From the NCBI GenBank assembly GCA_902625365.1, contig CACOAX010000003.1:20530-84529 (forward strand): 64,000 nt of DNA, read 5' to 3'. Shown one piece after another: positions 1-11,973 of the stretch. A model generated the notes under the pieces. That model was given only the letters and a program-made list of their open reading frames with translations. It had not been told where the DNA came from and did not search any database. Origin of the DNA: an uncultured Alphaproteobacteria bacterium. GTDB taxonomy: Bacteria; Pseudomonadota; Alphaproteobacteria; HIMB59; GCA-002718135. Positions within the stretch are counted from its first letter, which is position 1. Every line of letters begins with the position of its first letter. The translations under genes and the position numbers were made by a program.

Positions 1-733
1 CTTTTTCGACAAAGACAATGAAAATTATTAATAAAAGTATAAGTATTAATATTCCTAATATAAATCCAATACTTAGCTCACCAGTTCTGCCTAATTGTAA
101 GGTACTAACAAAGGCACTTGGTAAATTTGCAATAATACCAGCGGTTATGATAAGAGATATTCCATTCCCTACACCTCTTGAAGAGATTTGTTCACCTAAC
201 CACATGAGAAAAATCGTACCACCTACAAGTGTTATTACTGTTGTTAGTCTAAAGAATAAACCGGGTTCAAATACAATATTTCCATATGTTGTCTGCATAG
301 ATTCTAAACCTATTGAAACTCCATATCCTTGAACAGCTGCAATTAATACAGTAAAATACCGAGTAAATTGGAGTAGTTGTCTTCTACCTTTTGATCCTTG
401 TTCTTTTAGAGATTTAAGATATGGAATTGCAGATTGCATTAATGTCATAATGATTGATGCTGAAATGTAAGGCATGACTCCAAGTGCAAAAATTCCCATT
501 CTTCCTAATGCCCCTCCTGAAAATGTATCAAAGATGCCTAATATACCTGAAGATTGTTGCTCAAAAAATTGTTGTAATGCTAATGGATTAATACCTGGAA
601 TCGGTAAAAAAGTACCTAAACGAAATACTATTAATGCACCTAGAGTAAACAGAAGTCTTTGTCTTAATTCTGTTGCCTTGCCTAAAGCTCCAAAATTAAG
701 ATTATTCGCGATTCTATCTGCAGCTGTTGCCAT
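1..733 (-). CDS. secY: Preprotein translocase subunit SecY (partial, C-terminus beyond window edge)
   Basis: Minus-strand reading from ATG at 733: MATAADRIANNLNFGALGKATELRQRLLFTLGALIVFRLGTFLPIPGINP..., open to the window edge; lies directly downstream of rplO as expected. Confidence 0.95.
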   Translation of the reverse strand, partial: MATAADRIANNLNFGALGKATELRQRLLFTLGALIVFRLGTFLPIPGINPLALQQFFEQQSSGILGIFDTFSGGALGRMGIFALGVMPYISASIIMTLMQSAIPYLKSLKEQGSKGRRQLLQFTRYFTVLIAAVQGYGVSIGLESMQTTYGNIVFEPGLFFRLTTVITLVGGTIFLMWLGEQISSRGVGNGISLIITAGIIANLPSAFVSTLQLGRTGELSIGFILGILILILLLIIFIVFVEK

Positions 734-1192
734 TTATTTTTTCGTTAATTTAATATTTCCACCTAATTTTTCTAAAACTTCAATGGCTTTTTTTGAAGCA
801 TAAGAAATTTCTAGATTAGTGGCTTGATCAGGTTGTCCAATATTTAGAAGTTTTAAACTTCCTTTTGATCTTTTATAAATTTTTTTATTGAAAAGCTCTT
901 CCTCTTTAATTTCTTTAGGATCAAGCTGATACTTTTTTACTAAATTATTTAAAGCAGAAAAACTAATACTCTGTGTTTTGATTTTGAAGTAATTATTAAA
1001 ACCTCTTTTTGGCAAACGTCTATAAATTGGCATTTGTCCACCTTCAAAACCATTAATTGATACACCAGATCTTGATTTTTGACCTTTTACACCCCTTCCA
1101 GATGTTTTTCCAAGACCAGAGCCCGAACCTCTTCCTCTTCTTTTAGATTTTTTACTTGAAGTAAGTGTAGATTTTAAATCATTAATTTTCAT
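734..1192 (-). CDS. rplO: 50S ribosomal protein L15
   Basis: [29 protein letters not shown]15 N-terminal signature; spc operon context. Confidence 0.96.
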   Translation of the reverse strand: MKINDLKSTLTSSKKSKRRGRGSGSGLGKTSGRGVKGQKSRSGVSINGFEGGQMPIYRRLPKRGFNNYFKIKTQSISFSALNNLVKKYQLDPKEIKEEELFNKKIYKRSKGSLKLLNIGQPDQATNLEISYASKKAIEVLEKLGGNIKLTKK

Positions 1193-1193
1193 A

Positions 1194-1703
1194 TTAACTT
1201 TTCTTTGTATAAGTTATTTCATTTATTTTCTTTGATCTCTTTGCCGCTACGGACTTAGGAGACTCTGATATTTTAAACGCATTTAATGTTGCTTTTAACA
1301 TATTATGTGGGTTAGATGTTCCAGTAGATTTTGCAACTACATCTTTAATTCCTAAAGATTCAAAGAGCGCTCTCATTGGTCCACCTGCAATAATTCCTGT
1401 GCCGGGAGCAGCTGCCCTTAATATTACTTTTCCAGCTCCAAAACGTCCTACTATATCGTGATGAATTGTTCTATTTTCTTTTAAATGAACTCTAATCATT
1501 TTTGTTTTTGCATTTTCAGTAGCTTTTCTTACAGCTTCTGGAACTTCTTTTGCTTTACCCGTTCCTATACCAACTCTTCCTTTATTATCTCCTACTATCA
1601 TAATTGCCGCAAATCCAAATCTTCTACCACCTTTTACAACTTTAGCTACTCTGTTAATAGTTACTAAATGTTCACTAAATTCATTTTTTTCATTCTCAAA
1701 CAT
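1194..1703 (-). CDS. rpsE: 30S ribosomal protein S5
   Basis: [44 protein letters not shown] signature. Confidence 0.97.
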   Translation of the reverse strand: MFENEKNEFSEHLVTINRVAKVVKGGRRFGFAAIMIVGDNKGRVGIGTGKAKEVPEAVRKATENAKTKMIRVHLKENRTIHHDIVGRFGAGKVILRAAAPGTGIIAGGPMRALFESLGIKDVVAKSTGTSNPHNMLKATLNAFKISESPKSVAAKRSKKINEITYTKKS

Positions 1704-1711
1704 AGATTCCC

Positions 1712-2044
1712 CTAAAAATTAAGACCTTCAGATCTTGCTGCTTCAGCAAGTATTTTAATTAAACCATGATATTTATATTTACCTCTATCAAATGCTACTT
1801 TATCAATACCTTTAGAAATTATTTTTTTTGCTATACTCTTTCCTATAAGTTCTGCAATTTCTTTTCTTTGTAATTTTTTATCTTTGATTGATTTTTCAAT
1901 AGATGAAGCACTAGCTATTGTTTTTCCATTGGCATCATCAATAAGTTGAGCATATAAATGATTGTTTGACCTAAAAACACTCAATCTGTTTCTTTTAGAA
2001 ACACTTTTAGTCTTAAATCTAACTCTTTGTTTTCTATCCTTCAT
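1712..2044 (-). CDS. rplR: 50S ribosomal protein L18
   Basis: [21 protein letters not shown]...[28 protein letters not shown]. Confidence 0.96.
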   Translation of the reverse strand: MKDRKQRVRFKTKSVSKRNRLSVFRSNNHLYAQLIDDANGKTIASASSIEKSIKDKKLQRKEIAELIGKSIAKKIISKGIDKVAFDRGKYKYHGLIKILAEAARSEGLNF

Positions 2045-2047
2045 AAA

Positions 2048-2578
2048 TTATTTCTTTTTACCTTCTTTTCTAAAAATATATTCATCAATATATTTTATCC
2101 CCTTACCTTTAAATGGTTCAGGCTTTCTAAATGATCTTATTTTTGCAGCTGCAGCACCTAACTTTTCCTTATTTATACTAGTTAATTTAATTAGGTTTTG
2201 TTTTGGACACTCAATTTTTATATCCGAAGGAATATCAAAATTAATGTCATGGCTATACCCTAATTCTAATTTTAATTTTTTTCCAGACACGCTAGCTCTA
2301 TATCCAGTGCCATTCAACTCTAATGTTTTTGTGAATCCATTTGTTACTCCATTAATTATATTTGCAATAATAGCTCTAGTTGTACCCCAATTTGGATCTT
2401 TGTTATTTTCATTCGTAGGAATAATTTTTATTTCGCTATCATTTATATTTATATTATAATTTGGATTTACATTAGTCTGCATCTCTCCAAGTTTACCTTT
2501 TGCAGAAAAAACCCCATCTCTGAAGCTACATTCTATATCTTTTGATATTTTTATTGGATTATTTGCAATTCTTGACAT
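2048..2578 (-). CDS. rplF: 50S ribosomal protein L6
   Basis: ORF; MSRIANNPIKI...; C-terminal KPEPFKGKGIKY motif. Confidence 0.96.
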   Translation of the reverse strand: MSRIANNPIKISKDIECSFRDGVFSAKGKLGEMQTNVNPNYNININDSEIKIIPTNENNKDPNWGTTRAIIANIINGVTNGFTKTLELNGTGYRASVSGKKLKLELGYSHDINFDIPSDIKIECPKQNLIKLTSINKEKLGAAAAKIRSFRKPEPFKGKGIKYIDEYIFRKEGKKK

Positions 2579-2976
2579 TAAAAAACCTCACAGAGAATTT
2601 CACCACCAACATTGTTTTTCTTTGCTTGATGATCTGACATAACTCCTTTTGGAGTTGATATGATAGATATTCCTAATCCACCATATGGTTTATTAAGTTC
2701 ACTAATTTTTGAATATTTTCTTATGCCAGGTTTTGATATTCTTTTTATTTTCTTGATAACTGGATTTCCATTATAATATTTTAATTCTATTTTTATTGAG
2801 CTTACACCTTTTCTCTCTTCAATATTTTTAAAGTCTCTAATATAGCCCTCATCTTTAAGAACACTTAAAACATTTAAATTTAATTTTGACTTTAGGCATA
2901 ATGTTGATGATTTATTTGCTTGATGAGCATTTTTTATCCTTGCTAGCATGTCTGAAAGTGAATCGTTCAAAGCCAT
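2578..2976 (-). CDS. rpsH: 30S ribosomal protein S8 (start refined to the internal Met, MALNDSLSDM)
   Basis: ORF 2578..2994; DSLSDMLARIKNAH and GLGISIISTPKGVMSDHQAKKNNVGGEILCEVF; AAAGGAA SD upstream of the refined start. Confidence 0.95.
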   Translation of the reverse strand: MALNDSLSDMLARIKNAHQANKSSTLCLKSKLNLNVLSVLKDEGYIRDFKNIEERKGVSSIKIELKYYNGNPVIKKIKRISKPGIRKYSKISELNKPYGGLGISIISTPKGVMSDHQAKKNNVGGEILCEVF

Positions 2977-2987
2977 AATATTCCTTT

Positions 2988-3293
2988 CTACCAACTGGAC
3001 TTAACAACTCCTGGTAAGTCACCAGTCATTGAAAGTTCTCTAAATTTAATTCTAGACAAACCGAATTTTCTATAATTTCCTCTTGGCCTACCAGTTATTT
3101 CACATCTATTTCTATGTCTAATAGATGAGCCATTTCTAGGAAGGTCGTTTAGTTTATTTTGATAAGAGATTCTTTCTTCTAAGGAAATATTTTTGTTTTT
3201 AATTTTAGCCTTAAGACTATCTCTTTTAGATTTATATTTTTTTATCAATTTTTGTCTAAAAAGATTTTTTTGAACTGAACTTAGTTTTGCCAT
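2988..3293 (-). CDS. rpsN: 30S ribosomal protein S14 (zinc-independent C- type)
   Basis: ORF 101 aa; [40 protein letters not shown]; no CxxC pairs. Confidence 0.96.
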   Translation of the reverse strand: MAKLSSVQKNLFRQKLIKKYKSKRDSLKAKIKNKNISLEERISYQNKLNDLPRNGSSIRHRNRCEITGRPRGNYRKFGLSRIKFRELSMTGDLPGVVKSSW

Positions 3294-3301
3294 TTTACTC
3301 C

Positions 3302-3853
3302 TTAACTATTTTGATCATTTTTAAAAGGCATATTAAAACTTTTTAATAATTCTAAAGCCTCATTATTATTTTTTGCAGATGTACATATTATGACATCCAT
3401 TCCTCTAATTTTATCTACCTTATCAAAATTGATTTCTGGAAATATTACATGCTCTTTAATTCCCATTGAAAAATTGCCGTTTCCATCAAAGCTCTTAATG
3501 TTAAGACCTCTGAAGTCTCTTATTCTTGGGATTGCTATGTTAACTAATCTGTCAAGGAACTCATACATAATTTTATTACGAAGTGTTACTTTAACACCTA
3601 ATGGCATTCCTTCTCTAATTTTAAATCCTGATATTGCTTTTTTTGATTTTGTTTTAACAGCTTTTTGACCTGATATAAGAGATAAATCTTCTAATGCCTT
3701 ATCAATTAATTTAGAATCATCTTTACCATCACCAACTCCCATGTTTAGAACAATCTTAATAATTTTGGGAACTTCGAATATATTTTTTAGACCAAGTTTA
3801 GACATTAACTCTTGCTTGATTTCATTATTATAAACTTCTAATAATCTGCTCAT
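3302..3853 (-). CDS. rplE: 50S ribosomal protein L5
   Basis: [41 protein letters not shown]; second Met taken as start. Confidence 0.96.
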   Translation of the reverse strand: MSRLLEVYNNEIKQELMSKLGLKNIFEVPKIIKIVLNMGVGDGKDDSKLIDKALEDLSLISGQKAVKTKSKKAISGFKIREGMPLGVKVTLRNKIMYEFLDRLVNIAIPRIRDFRGLNIKSFDGNGNFSMGIKEHVIFPEINFDKVDKIRGMDVIICTSAKNNNEALELLKSFNMPFKNDQNS

Positions 3854-4167
3854 CAAATTTCCTTGCCTGAAGATTTGTTAATCCTTATTTTTTTATTTTT
3901 ATCTAATTTATATCCAATTCTCACACCTTTTTTTGATAGTGGATCATAAAATGATAGGTTTGAAATATGTATTGGCATTTCTTTATCAACAATTCCACCT
4001 GGTTGATTATTGTCAGGTTTTTGGTTTTTCTTAACTTTATTTATTTCTGAAACTACAGCCTTCATTACTTTAGGGAGCATCTTTACAATTTTCCCAGTTT
4101 TACCTTTATCTTTACCTACAAGCACTATTACTTCATCACCTTTTTTTAATTTAAATTTATTATTCAT
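3853..4167 (-). CDS. rplX: 50S ribosomal protein L24
   Basis: [28 protein letters not shown] motif. Confidence 0.96.
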   Translation of the reverse strand: MNNKFKLKKGDEVIVLVGKDKGKTGKIVKMLPKVMKAVVSEINKVKKNQKPDNNQPGGIVDKEMPIHISNLSFYDPLSKKGVRIGYKLDKNKKIRINKSSGKEI

Positions 4168-4535
4168 TAAATTACCTCAGGAGCTAAACTTATTATTTTC
4201 ATAAATTTTTTGCTTCTTAGCTCTCTTGTTACTGGTCCGAATATTCTTGTTGCGATTGGTTCTTCTTGTTTGTCTAGAAGAACTGCAGCATTTTTATCAA
4301 ATCTAATTGCAGATCCATCAGGTCTTTTAAAGTCTTTAGAGGTTCTAACAATTACAGCTTTATACACATCACCCTTTTTTACTTTTGCTCTAGGCAAAGC
4401 ATCTTTAATTGAAACAACAATAATATCACCAATTGAAGCAGATCTTCTTTTAGAACCACCTAATACTTTTATACATTGAATAGTTCTTGCACCTGAGTTA
4501 TCTGCAACAAATAGTTTAGATTGCATTTGTATCAC
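4167..4535 (-). CDS. rplN: 50S ribosomal protein L14
   Basis: [30 protein letters not shown]. Confidence 0.97.
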   Translation of the reverse strand: MIQMQSKLFVADNSGARTIQCIKVLGGSKRRSASIGDIIVVSIKDALPRAKVKKGDVYKAVIVRTSKDFKRPDGSAIRFDKNAAVLLDKQEEPIATRIFGPVTRELRSKKFMKIISLAPEVI

Positions 4536-4777
4536 GATTTTTCTCCACTATTTGAAACCACTCTCCATTTTTTTAACTTTGATATTGGTTTTGATTCAAT
4601 TATTGAAACCGTGTCCCCAACATTAAACTCATTATTTTCGTCGTGAGCATGATATTTTTTTGTCTGTCTAATTATTTTTTTATAAAGTTTGTGTTTAATT
4701 CTTCTAGTCACATCAACAGTAATGGTTTTATTTGAATTTGAAGAAACTACTACACCTGATAAAATTCTTTTAGGCAT
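4532..4777 (-). CDS. rpsQ: 30S ribosomal protein S17 (start refined to MPKRILSG)
   Basis: ORF 4532..4789; [31 protein letters not shown]; operon position. Confidence 0.94.
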   Translation of the reverse strand: MPKRILSGVVVSSNSNKTITVDVTRRIKHKLYKKIIRQTKKYHAHDENNEFNVGDTVSIIESKPISKLKKWRVVSNSGEKS

Positions 4778-4964
4778 TTTTATCTCCACTTAAATTTGAT
4801 AATTTAGTTTTTAATACAGCAATTTGCTTTTTCGCATCTTTGATCTTAGATGTTTTTTCTAACTGACCAGAAGATTTTTGAAAATTTAAATTTAATAGAG
4901 ATTTCTTAAGACTCAATATCTCATCCTTAATTTTTTTATCCTCTATATTGATTTTCTTATTCAT
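4770..4964 (-). CDS. rpmC: 50S ribosomal protein L29
   Basis: Short ORF at the L29 position between rplP and rps[35 protein letters not shown]. Confidence 0.9.
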   Translation of the reverse strand: MNKKINIEDKKIKDEILSLKKSLLNLNFQKSSGQLEKTSKIKDAKKQIAVLKTKLSNLSGDKNA

Positions 4965-5374
4965 TAGATTTTTCTTTCAACAAATTTGCATTTAATTGGA
5001 AGTTTTGCAGCAGCTAAAGTCATGGCTTTTTTTGCATCATTTATATTTACTCCATCAACTTCAAACATAATTCTTCCAGGTTTAACTCTACATGCCCAGT
5101 ATTCAATCGAACCTTTGCCTTTACCCATTCTTACTTCAGCAGGTTTCTTTGATACGGGCACATCTGGAAATATTCTAATCCACATTCTACCTGCTCTTTT
5201 TAAATATCTAGTTATTGCTTTTCTGGCAGCTTCTATTTGTCTTGAAGTAACTCTTTCTGGCTCCATGGCCTTTAAACCATAGCTACCATAATTAAGAGCA
5301 AAATTGCCTTTGGAAGTTCCATGAATTCTACCTTTAAATTGTTTTCTAAATTTTGTTTTTTTAGGTGATAACAT
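4964..5374 (-). CDS. rplP: 50S ribosomal protein L16
   Basis: [22 protein letters not shown]...[27 protein letters not shown]. Confidence 0.97.
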   Translation of the reverse strand: MLSPKKTKFRKQFKGRIHGTSKGNFALNYGSYGLKAMEPERVTSRQIEAARKAITRYLKRAGRMWIRIFPDVPVSKKPAEVRMGKGKGSIEYWACRVKPGRIMFEVDGVNINDAKKAMTLAAAKLPIKCKFVERKI

Positions 5375-5379
5375 GTTCA

Positions 5380-6057
5380 TTATCTAACACTCCCTTGATC
5401 AACCTGTTTTCTTTCACTTGCATATGGGTCTTTTAATAATATTTCGCCTTTATTAATCCAAACTTTTATTCCACATATCCCATAGGTTGTTTCTGCTTCT
5501 GCAGTTGCATAATCTATATCGCCTCTTAGTGTATGTAATGGCACGCTGCCTTCATGATACTTTTCTGTTCTAGCAATTTCTGCACCACCTAATCTGCCGC
5601 TGCAGACAACTTTTACTCCCTTAGCACCCAATCGCATTGCTGATTGCACAGCTTTCTTCATTGCTCTACGAAATGAAATTCGTTTTTCAAGTTGAGATGC
5701 AATATTTTCTGCAACTAATCTAGCTTCAACTTCTGGCTTCCTGACCTCTTTTATATCTAAAAATACTTCAAGATTTGACATTTTAGAAAGGTCATTTTTT
5801 AGTGTTTCAATATCAGCACCTTTTTTTCCAATTATAATACCTGGTCTAGAACTATAAATAGATAGTCTCAACTTTTTTGCTGCTCTTTCGATATTAATTT
5901 TAGAAATGCTAGCATTCTTTAATTTTTTTTCTACATATTTTTTTATTTTTAAGTCTTCATGCAATAACTTTGTATATTCATTTTTAGAAAACCATCTTGA
6001 CGACCATGTTTTATTAATACCAAGTCTTATGCCATAAGGATTTACTTTTTGTCCCAT
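5380..6057 (-). CDS. rpsC: 30S ribosomal protein S3
   Basis: [28 protein letters not shown] domain [14 protein letters not shown]. Confidence 0.97.
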   Translation of the reverse strand: MGQKVNPYGIRLGINKTWSSRWFSKNEYTKLLHEDLKIKKYVEKKLKNASISKINIERAAKKLRLSIYSSRPGIIIGKKGADIETLKNDLSKMSNLEVFLDIKEVRKPEVEARLVAENIASQLEKRISFRRAMKKAVQSAMRLGAKGVKVVCSGRLGGAEIARTEKYHEGSVPLHTLRGDIDYATAEAETTYGICGIKVWINKGEILLKDPYASERKQVDQGSVR

Positions 6058-6425
6058 TATTTTGCTTCCTTTTTTAATTCTGTTCTTTCTTCAACAACAA
6101 TTGTCACTTTACTAAATGGTTTAATAATTGAAGCAGCTCTACCTTTTGCTCTAGGTCTCCATCTTTTCATTCTCAAGCTTTTGCCAACAAATGCCTCTTT
6201 AACGAAAAGTTTGTCTATATCTAATTGCTTATTGTTTTCTGCGTTTGCAATAGCAGCATTCAGTACTTTTAAAATTGTTGCAGAAACTCTTTTAGAAGAG
6301 AATTTTAATTGATTTATTGCTGTACTAACTTTCATATTTACAATACTATTTACTAAAATGGATAGTTTTGTTGGACTTATCCTTACCATATTATCTTTAG
6401 CTATAGCTGTTAGATTTTCGTTCAT
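6057..6425 (-). CDS. rplV: 50S ribosomal protein L22
   Basis: [18 protein letters not shown]...[27 protein letters not shown]. Confidence 0.96.
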   Translation of the reverse strand: MNENLTAIAKDNMVRISPTKLSILVNSIVNMKVSTAINQLKFSSKRVSATILKVLNAAIANAENNKQLDIDKLFVKEAFVGKSLRMKRWRPRAKGRAASIIKPFSKVTIVVEERTELKKEAK

Positions 6426-6703
6426 TTCTGTTCCGCTTTCTTATCTGCAGCTGTATGTCCTTTAAAGGATCTCGTAGGAGAAAATTCACCTAATTTGTGA
6501 CCGACCATTTGTTCATTTACTGTTACTGGTACAAACTTTTGTCCATTGTAAACACCAAAAGTCAATCCTACAAACTGTGGAAGAATAGTTGATCTTCTGG
6601 ACCAAGTTTTTAGAACCTCTTTTCTTCCAGATTGTGATAACTTTTCAGCTTTCTTTATTAGTGTAATATCTACAAATGGTCCTTTCCAAACTGATCTTGT
6701 CAT
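6422..6703 (-). CDS. rpsS: 30S ribosomal protein S19
   Basis: [15 protein letters not shown]...[17 protein letters not shown]. Confidence 0.97.
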   Translation of the reverse strand: MTRSVWKGPFVDITLIKKAEKLSQSGRKEVLKTWSRRSTILPQFVGLTFGVYNGQKFVPVTVNEQMVGHKLGEFSPTRSFKGHTAADKKAEQK

Positions 6704-7524
6704 TATTTTTTCTTCCTTTTAATTATAAAAATATCTGTTTTTTTATTATTTCTTGTTTTTTTACCTTTTGTTGAAACACCCCAGGGAGTAACAGGATCTC
6801 TTCCTCCAGATGTTCTTCCTTCTCCACCACCGTGAGGATGGTCGACTGGGTTCATTACAACTCCTCTTACTTTTGGTCTAAATCCTAAATATCTTTTTCT
6901 TCCAGCCTTACCAAGTTTTATATTCTTTTGATCTGAATTTGAAACTTCACCTATTGTAGCTCTACAATTTTTATTAATATGTCTAATTTCACCTGAAACT
7001 AATTTTATTTGAACGTAAGGCTGTTCTTTAGATACGATCTGTGCCGATGAACCGGCAGATCTAATTAACTGAGCTCCTGCACCTGGTTTTAGTTCAATAT
7101 TATGAATATTGGTACCAACCGGTATATTATTTAGGGGTAAAGAATTCCCATTTTTAATTGCAACATTGTCACCGGAAATTATTTTTTCACCAATTTTAAT
7201 ATTTTTTGGCGAAATAATATAACTATGCACTCCATCCTCATATTTTACTAAAGATATAAAAGCTGATCTATTAGGATCATATTCATTTCTAATTACTTCA
7301 GCAGTGATATCAGTTTTTGATCTTTTGAAATCTATAACTCTATATTTTCTTTTCACACCACCGCCCATTCTTCTTGAAGTTATTCTACCTTGGTTATTTC
7401 TACCCCCTGTTGATTTAAATTTTTTTACAAGTAATTTATGAGGCTTTTCCTTAGATAGTTCTTTTTTTGAAACAAGAACAGTACCTCTCAATCCTGGTGT
7501 AATTGGTTTAAATTTTAATAACAT
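6703..7524 (-). CDS. rplB: 50S ribosomal protein L2
   Basis: [16 protein letters not shown]...[17 protein letters not shown]...[20 protein letters not shown]. Confidence 0.98.
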   Translation of the reverse strand: MLLKFKPITPGLRGTVLVSKKELSKEKPHKLLVKKFKSTGGRNNQGRITSRRMGGGVKRKYRVIDFKRSKTDITAEVIRNEYDPNRSAFISLVKYEDGVHSYIISPKNIKIGEKIISGDNVAIKNGNSLPLNNIPVGTNIHNIELKPGAGAQLIRSAGSSAQIVSKEQPYVQIKLVSGEIRHINKNCRATIGEVSNSDQKNIKLGKAGRKRYLGFRPKVRGVVMNPVDHPHGGGEGRTSGGRDPVTPWGVSTKGKKTRNNKKTDIFIIKRKKK

Positions 7525-7841
7525 TATTTAATCTCCAAAGATGAGTCTATTGTATCACCCTCATTAAGTGTCACTATTGCCCTTTTGGTATCTTTCCTAA
7601 AACCATATTGACCCTTAAATGTTTTGCCTTTTCCTCGTAGAATTGAAGTGTTCACTTTGCTAACTTTAACTTTGAAAATAGCTTCAATGGCATTTTTAAT
7701 TTCAAACGAATTTGAATTTTTAGACACTATAAAAGAATATTGATTAAACTGTTGTAAGTTGGTTGTTTTTTCAGTTGTTATTGGTTTTTTTATAATCTCA
7801 TAAGCTTTATCAATTGAAATTTTTTTAAGTTTATTTTTCAT
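7524..7841 (-). CDS. rplW: 50S ribosomal protein L23
   Basis: [53 protein letters not shown]. Confidence 0.95.
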   Translation of the reverse strand: MKNKLKKISIDKAYEIIKKPITTEKTTNLQQFNQYSFIVSKNSNSFEIKNAIEAIFKVKVSKVNTSILRGKGKTFKGQYGFRKDTKRAIVTLNEGDTIDSSLEIK

Positions 7842-8461
7842 GAAAGCCTCTTTGTAATTTCATTTATTGATTTTTCTTCAATAAATATTTTATCAAATGT
7901 AATTAGATCTTTAACGTTTATACCTTTTTGACTTAGAATTGATACTTTAGGTATGTTAGCGGATGCTAATTTAAAATTTTTATCTATTCCTTTTTCAGAG
8001 TGGATAAATAAAGCTGATTTATAGTCAAATTGTTTTAAATCTAAATGCAATTCTTTTGTTTTGAAACTTTTAATTTCAAAGGAATCGATTATCACAACTT
8101 TATCTTCAAATAATTTAGAAGATAGTGCAGATTTTAAAGCAAGTTTTTTTTCTTTTTTATTTAAACTAAAAGAGTAATCTCGGTTTTGGGGCCCCATAGA
8201 AACAGCACCACCTCGAAAATTAGGGGGTTTATTACTACCTTGTCTTGCATTACCTGTACCTTTTTGAGAGAAAGGTTTTTTACTACGTCCACTTACTTCA
8301 GACCTTGTCTTAGTTTTATGAGAGCCTTGTCTTGATTTTGCATTTTGGTATCTAATGTACTGATGTATCAAATCAGGAAGAATTTTTACACCAAAGATAC
8401 CTGAGTCTAATTCAACACTTCCAACAGATTTATTTTTAAAATTAAGAACTGATATTTTCAT
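7838..8461 (-). CDS. rplD: 50S ribosomal protein L4
   Basis: ORF; RQGSHKTKTRSEVSGRSKKPFSQKGTGNARQGSNKPPNFRGGAVSMGPQ. Confidence 0.96.
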   Translation of the reverse strand: MKISVLNFKNKSVGSVELDSGIFGVKILPDLIHQYIRYQNAKSRQGSHKTKTRSEVSGRSKKPFSQKGTGNARQGSNKPPNFRGGAVSMGPQNRDYSFSLNKKEKKLALKSALSSKLFEDKVVIIDSFEIKSFKTKELHLDLKQFDYKSALFIHSEKGIDKNFKLASANIPKVSILSQKGINVKDLITFDKIFIEEKSINEITKRLS

Positions 8462-9105
8462 TATGATTTTTTAACTGAGTCTTTTAGATAGATAACTGAA
8501 TTTTTTTTTCCTGGAACTGAACCTTTAACCATCAAAAGGTTATTTTCACTATCAACGTTTATGACTTTTAGGTTTTGTTTAGTTACTTTTTTATTACCCA
8601 TTCTCCCGGCCATTTTCTTTCCTTTAAAAACTCTTCCTGGATCTTGATTTTGACCAGTTGAGCCATGGGATCTATGTGAAATAGAAACACCATGCGATGC
8701 TCTTAGTCCCCCAAAGTTGTGTCTTTTCATTACACCTGCAAAACCTTTGCCAATGGAAGTACTACTTGCATCAATAAATTGATCTACTTTAAAATGATCC
8801 ACGTTAAGTTTCGTTCCAACTTCTAAAATATTGTCGCTATCGACTCTAAATTCTTTAACAATTTTTTTAGGTTTAATATTAATTGATGAAAACATTTTTC
8901 TTTGTGGTTTTTTTATACGCGAAATATCTTTCTCAGTTTCAATTGATGCTAACTGAACAGCATTATATCCATCTTTATCAGAAGTTTTAACACTAGCTAC
9001 TATACACTCATCAACTCTCAACACAGTGATATGTGTATTCTTGCCATCTTCATGGTAATATGAGCTGTTTCCAATTTTTATAGCTATTAAACCTGATCTA
9101 AGCAT
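8461..9105 (-). CDS. rplC: 50S ribosomal protein L3
   Basis: ORF; GKGFAGVMKRHNFGGLRASHGVSISHRSHGSTGQNQDPGRVFKGKKMAGRMG. Confidence 0.97.
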   Translation of the reverse strand: MLRSGLIAIKIGNSSYYHEDGKNTHITVLRVDECIVASVKTSDKDGYNAVQLASIETEKDISRIKKPQRKMFSSINIKPKKIVKEFRVDSDNILEVGTKLNVDHFKVDQFIDASSTSIGKGFAGVMKRHNFGGLRASHGVSISHRSHGSTGQNQDPGRVFKGKKMAGRMGNKKVTKQNLKVINVDSENNLLMVKGSVPGKKNSVIYLKDSVKKS

Positions 9106-9106
9106 A

Positions 9107-9415
9107 TTAAATTTTTATATCCACTTCAACTCCTGCAGATAAATCAAGTTTCATTAGAGCGTCTACTGTCTGAGGCGTGGGGTCTATTATATCTAAGAGA
9201 CGATTATGTGTTCTAATTTCTAACTGATCTCTACTCTTTTTATCTATGTGTGGTGATTTATTTACTGTAAATCTCTCAAATCTTGTTGGAAGTGGAATCG
9301 GGCCTTTAACTTTTGCACCTGTTCTCTTTGCGGTATTGATTATATCTTGTGTACTGGTGTCTAATAAAGAATTATCATAACCTCTGAGTCTAATCCTTAT
9401 ATTTTGATTTTCCAT
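9107..9415 (-). CDS. rpsJ: 30S ribosomal protein S10
   Basis: [22 protein letters not shown]...[27 protein letters not shown]. Confidence 0.97.
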   Translation of the reverse strand: MENQNIRIRLRGYDNSLLDTSTQDIINTAKRTGAKVKGPIPLPTRFERFTVNKSPHIDKKSRDQLEIRTHNRLLDIIDPTPQTVDALMKLDLSAGVEVDIKI

Positions 9416-11493
9416 TATGCTAACTTTGCTTTCACTTCTTCTGCAACATTTGAAGGAACCTCTTCATAATGATCAAACTGCATTGTGTAGTTTGCTCTAC
9501 CTTGCGACAACGATCTTAAATTATTTACATAACCAAACATATTTGCAAGTGGAACCATTGCATCCACAACATTCGCATTACCTCTTGTAGACATTTCTTG
9601 AACTTGACCTCTTCGACTATTAAGATCTCCTATAACATCCCCCATATATTCTTCAGGTGTAACTACCTCTACTTTCATCATAGGCTCAAGCAAAACTGGT
9701 TTAGCTTTAGCAATACCCTCTCTAAAAGCAGCTCTGGAAGCAATTTCAAATGCAAGAACACTAGAGTCTACGTCGTGATACGCACCGTCATATAATGTAG
9801 CTTTAAAATCTATACATGGAAAGCCTGCAATAACACCAGTTTGCTGTTGGGCTATAAGACCTTTCTCAACTCCGGGTATATGTTCAGTAGGTATATTTCC
9901 ACCTTTAATTTGATTTATAAATTCATAACCGCTACCGGGTTCTCCAGGTTCAAATTTAATTTTAACTCTAGCAAACTGACCAGCGCCACCAGATTGTTTT
10001 TTATGTGTATAATCAACATCAAATGAACTAGATATTGTTTCTCTATATGCAACTTGAGGGGCGCCAACATTTGCTTCTACTTTAAATTCTCTTTTCATTC
10101 TATCAACAAGAATCTCAAGATGAAGTTCGCCCATACCTTTAATTATAGTTTGTCCACTTTCATGGTCTGTAGTTACTCTAAAACTTGGATCTTCTTGGGC
10201 AAGTCTCCCAAGAGCTTGACCCATTTTTTCATGATCAACCTTTGTTTTTGGTTCAACCGCAACTTCGATAACAGGATCAGGAAAATCCATCTTTTCTAAA
10301 ATTATAGGATTATCAGATGCGCATAAGGTCTCTCCAGTTGTAACATCTTTGAGTCCAACTAGAGCAACAATATCTCCTGCATTCGCTGTTTTAATTTCCT
10401 CTCTATTGTTAGCGTGCATTAATAACATTCTGCCTATATTTTCTTTTTTTCCAGAATTAGAATTTAAAACACTGTCTTTAGTATTTATTGATCCTGAATA
10501 AATTCTAGCAAATGTTAGGCTACCTACAAATGGATCCGTCATTATTTTAAAAGCTAATGCACTAAAAGGTTCATCATCTTCACATTTTCTTGTTAATTCT
10601 TTTGAATCATCATCAACATCAACACCTTTAACATTTGCAACATCAGTTGGTGATGGCATGTAGTCGATAACTGCATCTAAAAGAGGTTGAACACCTTTAT
10701 TTTTAAAAGCTGAACCAGTTAATACAGGAACGAATGAGCCATTTAAAGTACCTTTTCTTATGCATAATTTTAGCTCATCTATAGTTGGTTCTTTACCTTC
10801 AAGGTAATTTTCCATAATTGTATCATCTTCTTCTACAGCTTTTTCTATTAATTTTAATCTGTACTCTGCAGTTTGTTCTTTGAGATCCTCAGGTATATCT
10901 ACAATATCAAATTTAGCTCCCAAACTTTCATCTTGCCAAACGATAGCATTGTTGGACACTAAATCAACAACACCTTTTAGGTTGCTTTCAATACCAATTG
11001 GCAATTGAGTAACTAAAGGATATGATCCTAGACGTTCAGAAATCATATCAACACACATAAAAAAATTTGCTCCAGTTCTATCGAGTTTATTGACAAAACA
11101 CATTCTAGGCACCTTGTACTTATCAGCCTGTCTCCATACTGTTTCAGATTGTGGTTCGACACCAGCAACACCATCAAAAACGGCTACAGCTCCATCTAAA
11201 ACCTTAAGGGATCTTTCAACCTCGATAGTAAAGTCAACATGTCCTGGTGTATCAATAATATTTATTCGATAATCTTTCCAAAAGCAAGTTGTTGCAGCGG
11301 AGGTTATTGTTATACCTCTCTCTTGCTCCTGTTCCATCCAATCCATTGTTGCTGCCCCATCATGAACTTCTCCAATTTTGTGAGATTTACCTGTATAGTA
11401 TAATATTCTTTCAGTTGTAGTTGTTTTGCCAGCATCAATATGAGCCATAATACCGATGTTTCTATATTTTGATAAAGGATGAGATCTTGTCAT
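9415..11493 (-). CDS. fusA: Elongation factor G (start refined to [25 protein letters not shown])
   Basis: ORF 9415..11535; GTPase P-loop [17 protein letters not shown], domain IV/V signatures. Confidence 0.97.
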   Translation of the reverse strand: MTRSHPLSKYRNIGIMAHIDAGKTTTTERILYYTGKSHKIGEVHDGAATMDWMEQEQERGITITSAATTCFWKDYRINIIDTPGHVDFTIEVERSLKVLDGAVAVFDGVAGVEPQSETVWRQADKYKVPRMCFVNKLDRTGANFFMCVDMISERLGSYPLVTQLPIGIESNLKGVVDLVSNNAIVWQDESLGAKFDIVDIPEDLKEQTAEYRLKLIEKAVEEDDTIMENYLEGKEPTIDELKLCIRKGTLNGSFVPVLTGSAFKNKGVQPLLDAVIDYMPSPTDVANVKGVDVDDDSKELTRKCEDDEPFSALAFKIMTDPFVGSLTFARIYSGSINTKDSVLNSNSGKKENIGRMLLMHANNREEIKTANAGDIVALVGLKDVTTGETLCASDNPIILEKMDFPDPVIEVAVEPKTKVDHEKMGQALGRLAQEDPSFRVTTDHESGQTIIKGMGELHLEILVDRMKREFKVEANVGAPQVAYRETISSSFDVDYTHKKQSGGAGQFARVKIKFEPGEPGSGYEFINQIKGGNIPTEHIPGVEKGLIAQQQTGVIAGFPCIDFKATLYDGAYHDVDSSVLAFEIASRAAFREGIAKAKPVLLEPMMKVEVVTPEEYMGDVIGDLNSRRGQVQEMSTRGNANVVDAMVPLANMFGYVNNLRSLSQGRANYTMQFDHYEEVPSNVAEEVKAKLA

Positions 11494-11500
11494 ATTTATT

Positions 11501-11971
11501 TTACCATCTAAAATGTGAAAAGGCTCTATTAGCATCTGCCATCTTGTGAGTTTCTTCTCTTTTTTTTACGGCATTTCCTTTATTATTAAATGCATCTATA
11601 ATTTCATTTGCAACTCTTTCTTTCATAGTTTTTTCATTTCTTTTTGTTGCTGAATCGACTATCCATTTCATAGCAAGTGTTTGAGCCCTCTTTGGTCTAA
11701 CTTCCATTGGAACCTGATAAGTTGCCCCTCCAACTCTTCGAGACCTAACTTCAAGAGATGGCTTAACATTATTTAATGCTTCATGGAAAAATTCAATTGG
11801 GGTTTTATCTGTTTTTTTAGCAACTAAATCAAAGGCACCATAAACAATTTTTTCTGAGGTGGATTTTTTTCCATCAAGCATTATTCTGTTCATAAATTTA
11901 GCTAGAACTAAATCCTTAAATTTATGATCAGGAAGAATTGTTCTCTTTTCTGCTGCTCTTCTTCTAGACAT
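11501..11971 (-). CDS. rpsG: 30S ribosomal protein S7
   Basis: [40 protein letters not shown]. Confidence 0.97.
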   Translation of the reverse strand: MSRRRAAEKRTILPDHKFKDLVLAKFMNRIMLDGKKSTSEKIVYGAFDLVAKKTDKTPIEFFHEALNNVKPSLEVRSRRVGGATYQVPMEVRPKRAQTLAMKWIVDSATKRNEKTMKERVANEIIDAFNNKGNAVKKREETHKMADANRAFSHFRW

Positions 11972-11973
11972 AA

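Noticed and set aside
18-332. Plus-strand ORFs 18..332 and 474..803
   Set aside because: Antisense to secY, whose minus-strand frame reads as clear SecY
1962-2459. Plus-strand 165-aa ORF
   Set aside because: Antisense to rplR/rplF; hydrophobic low-complexity translation typical of the reverse frame of Lys/Asn-rich genes
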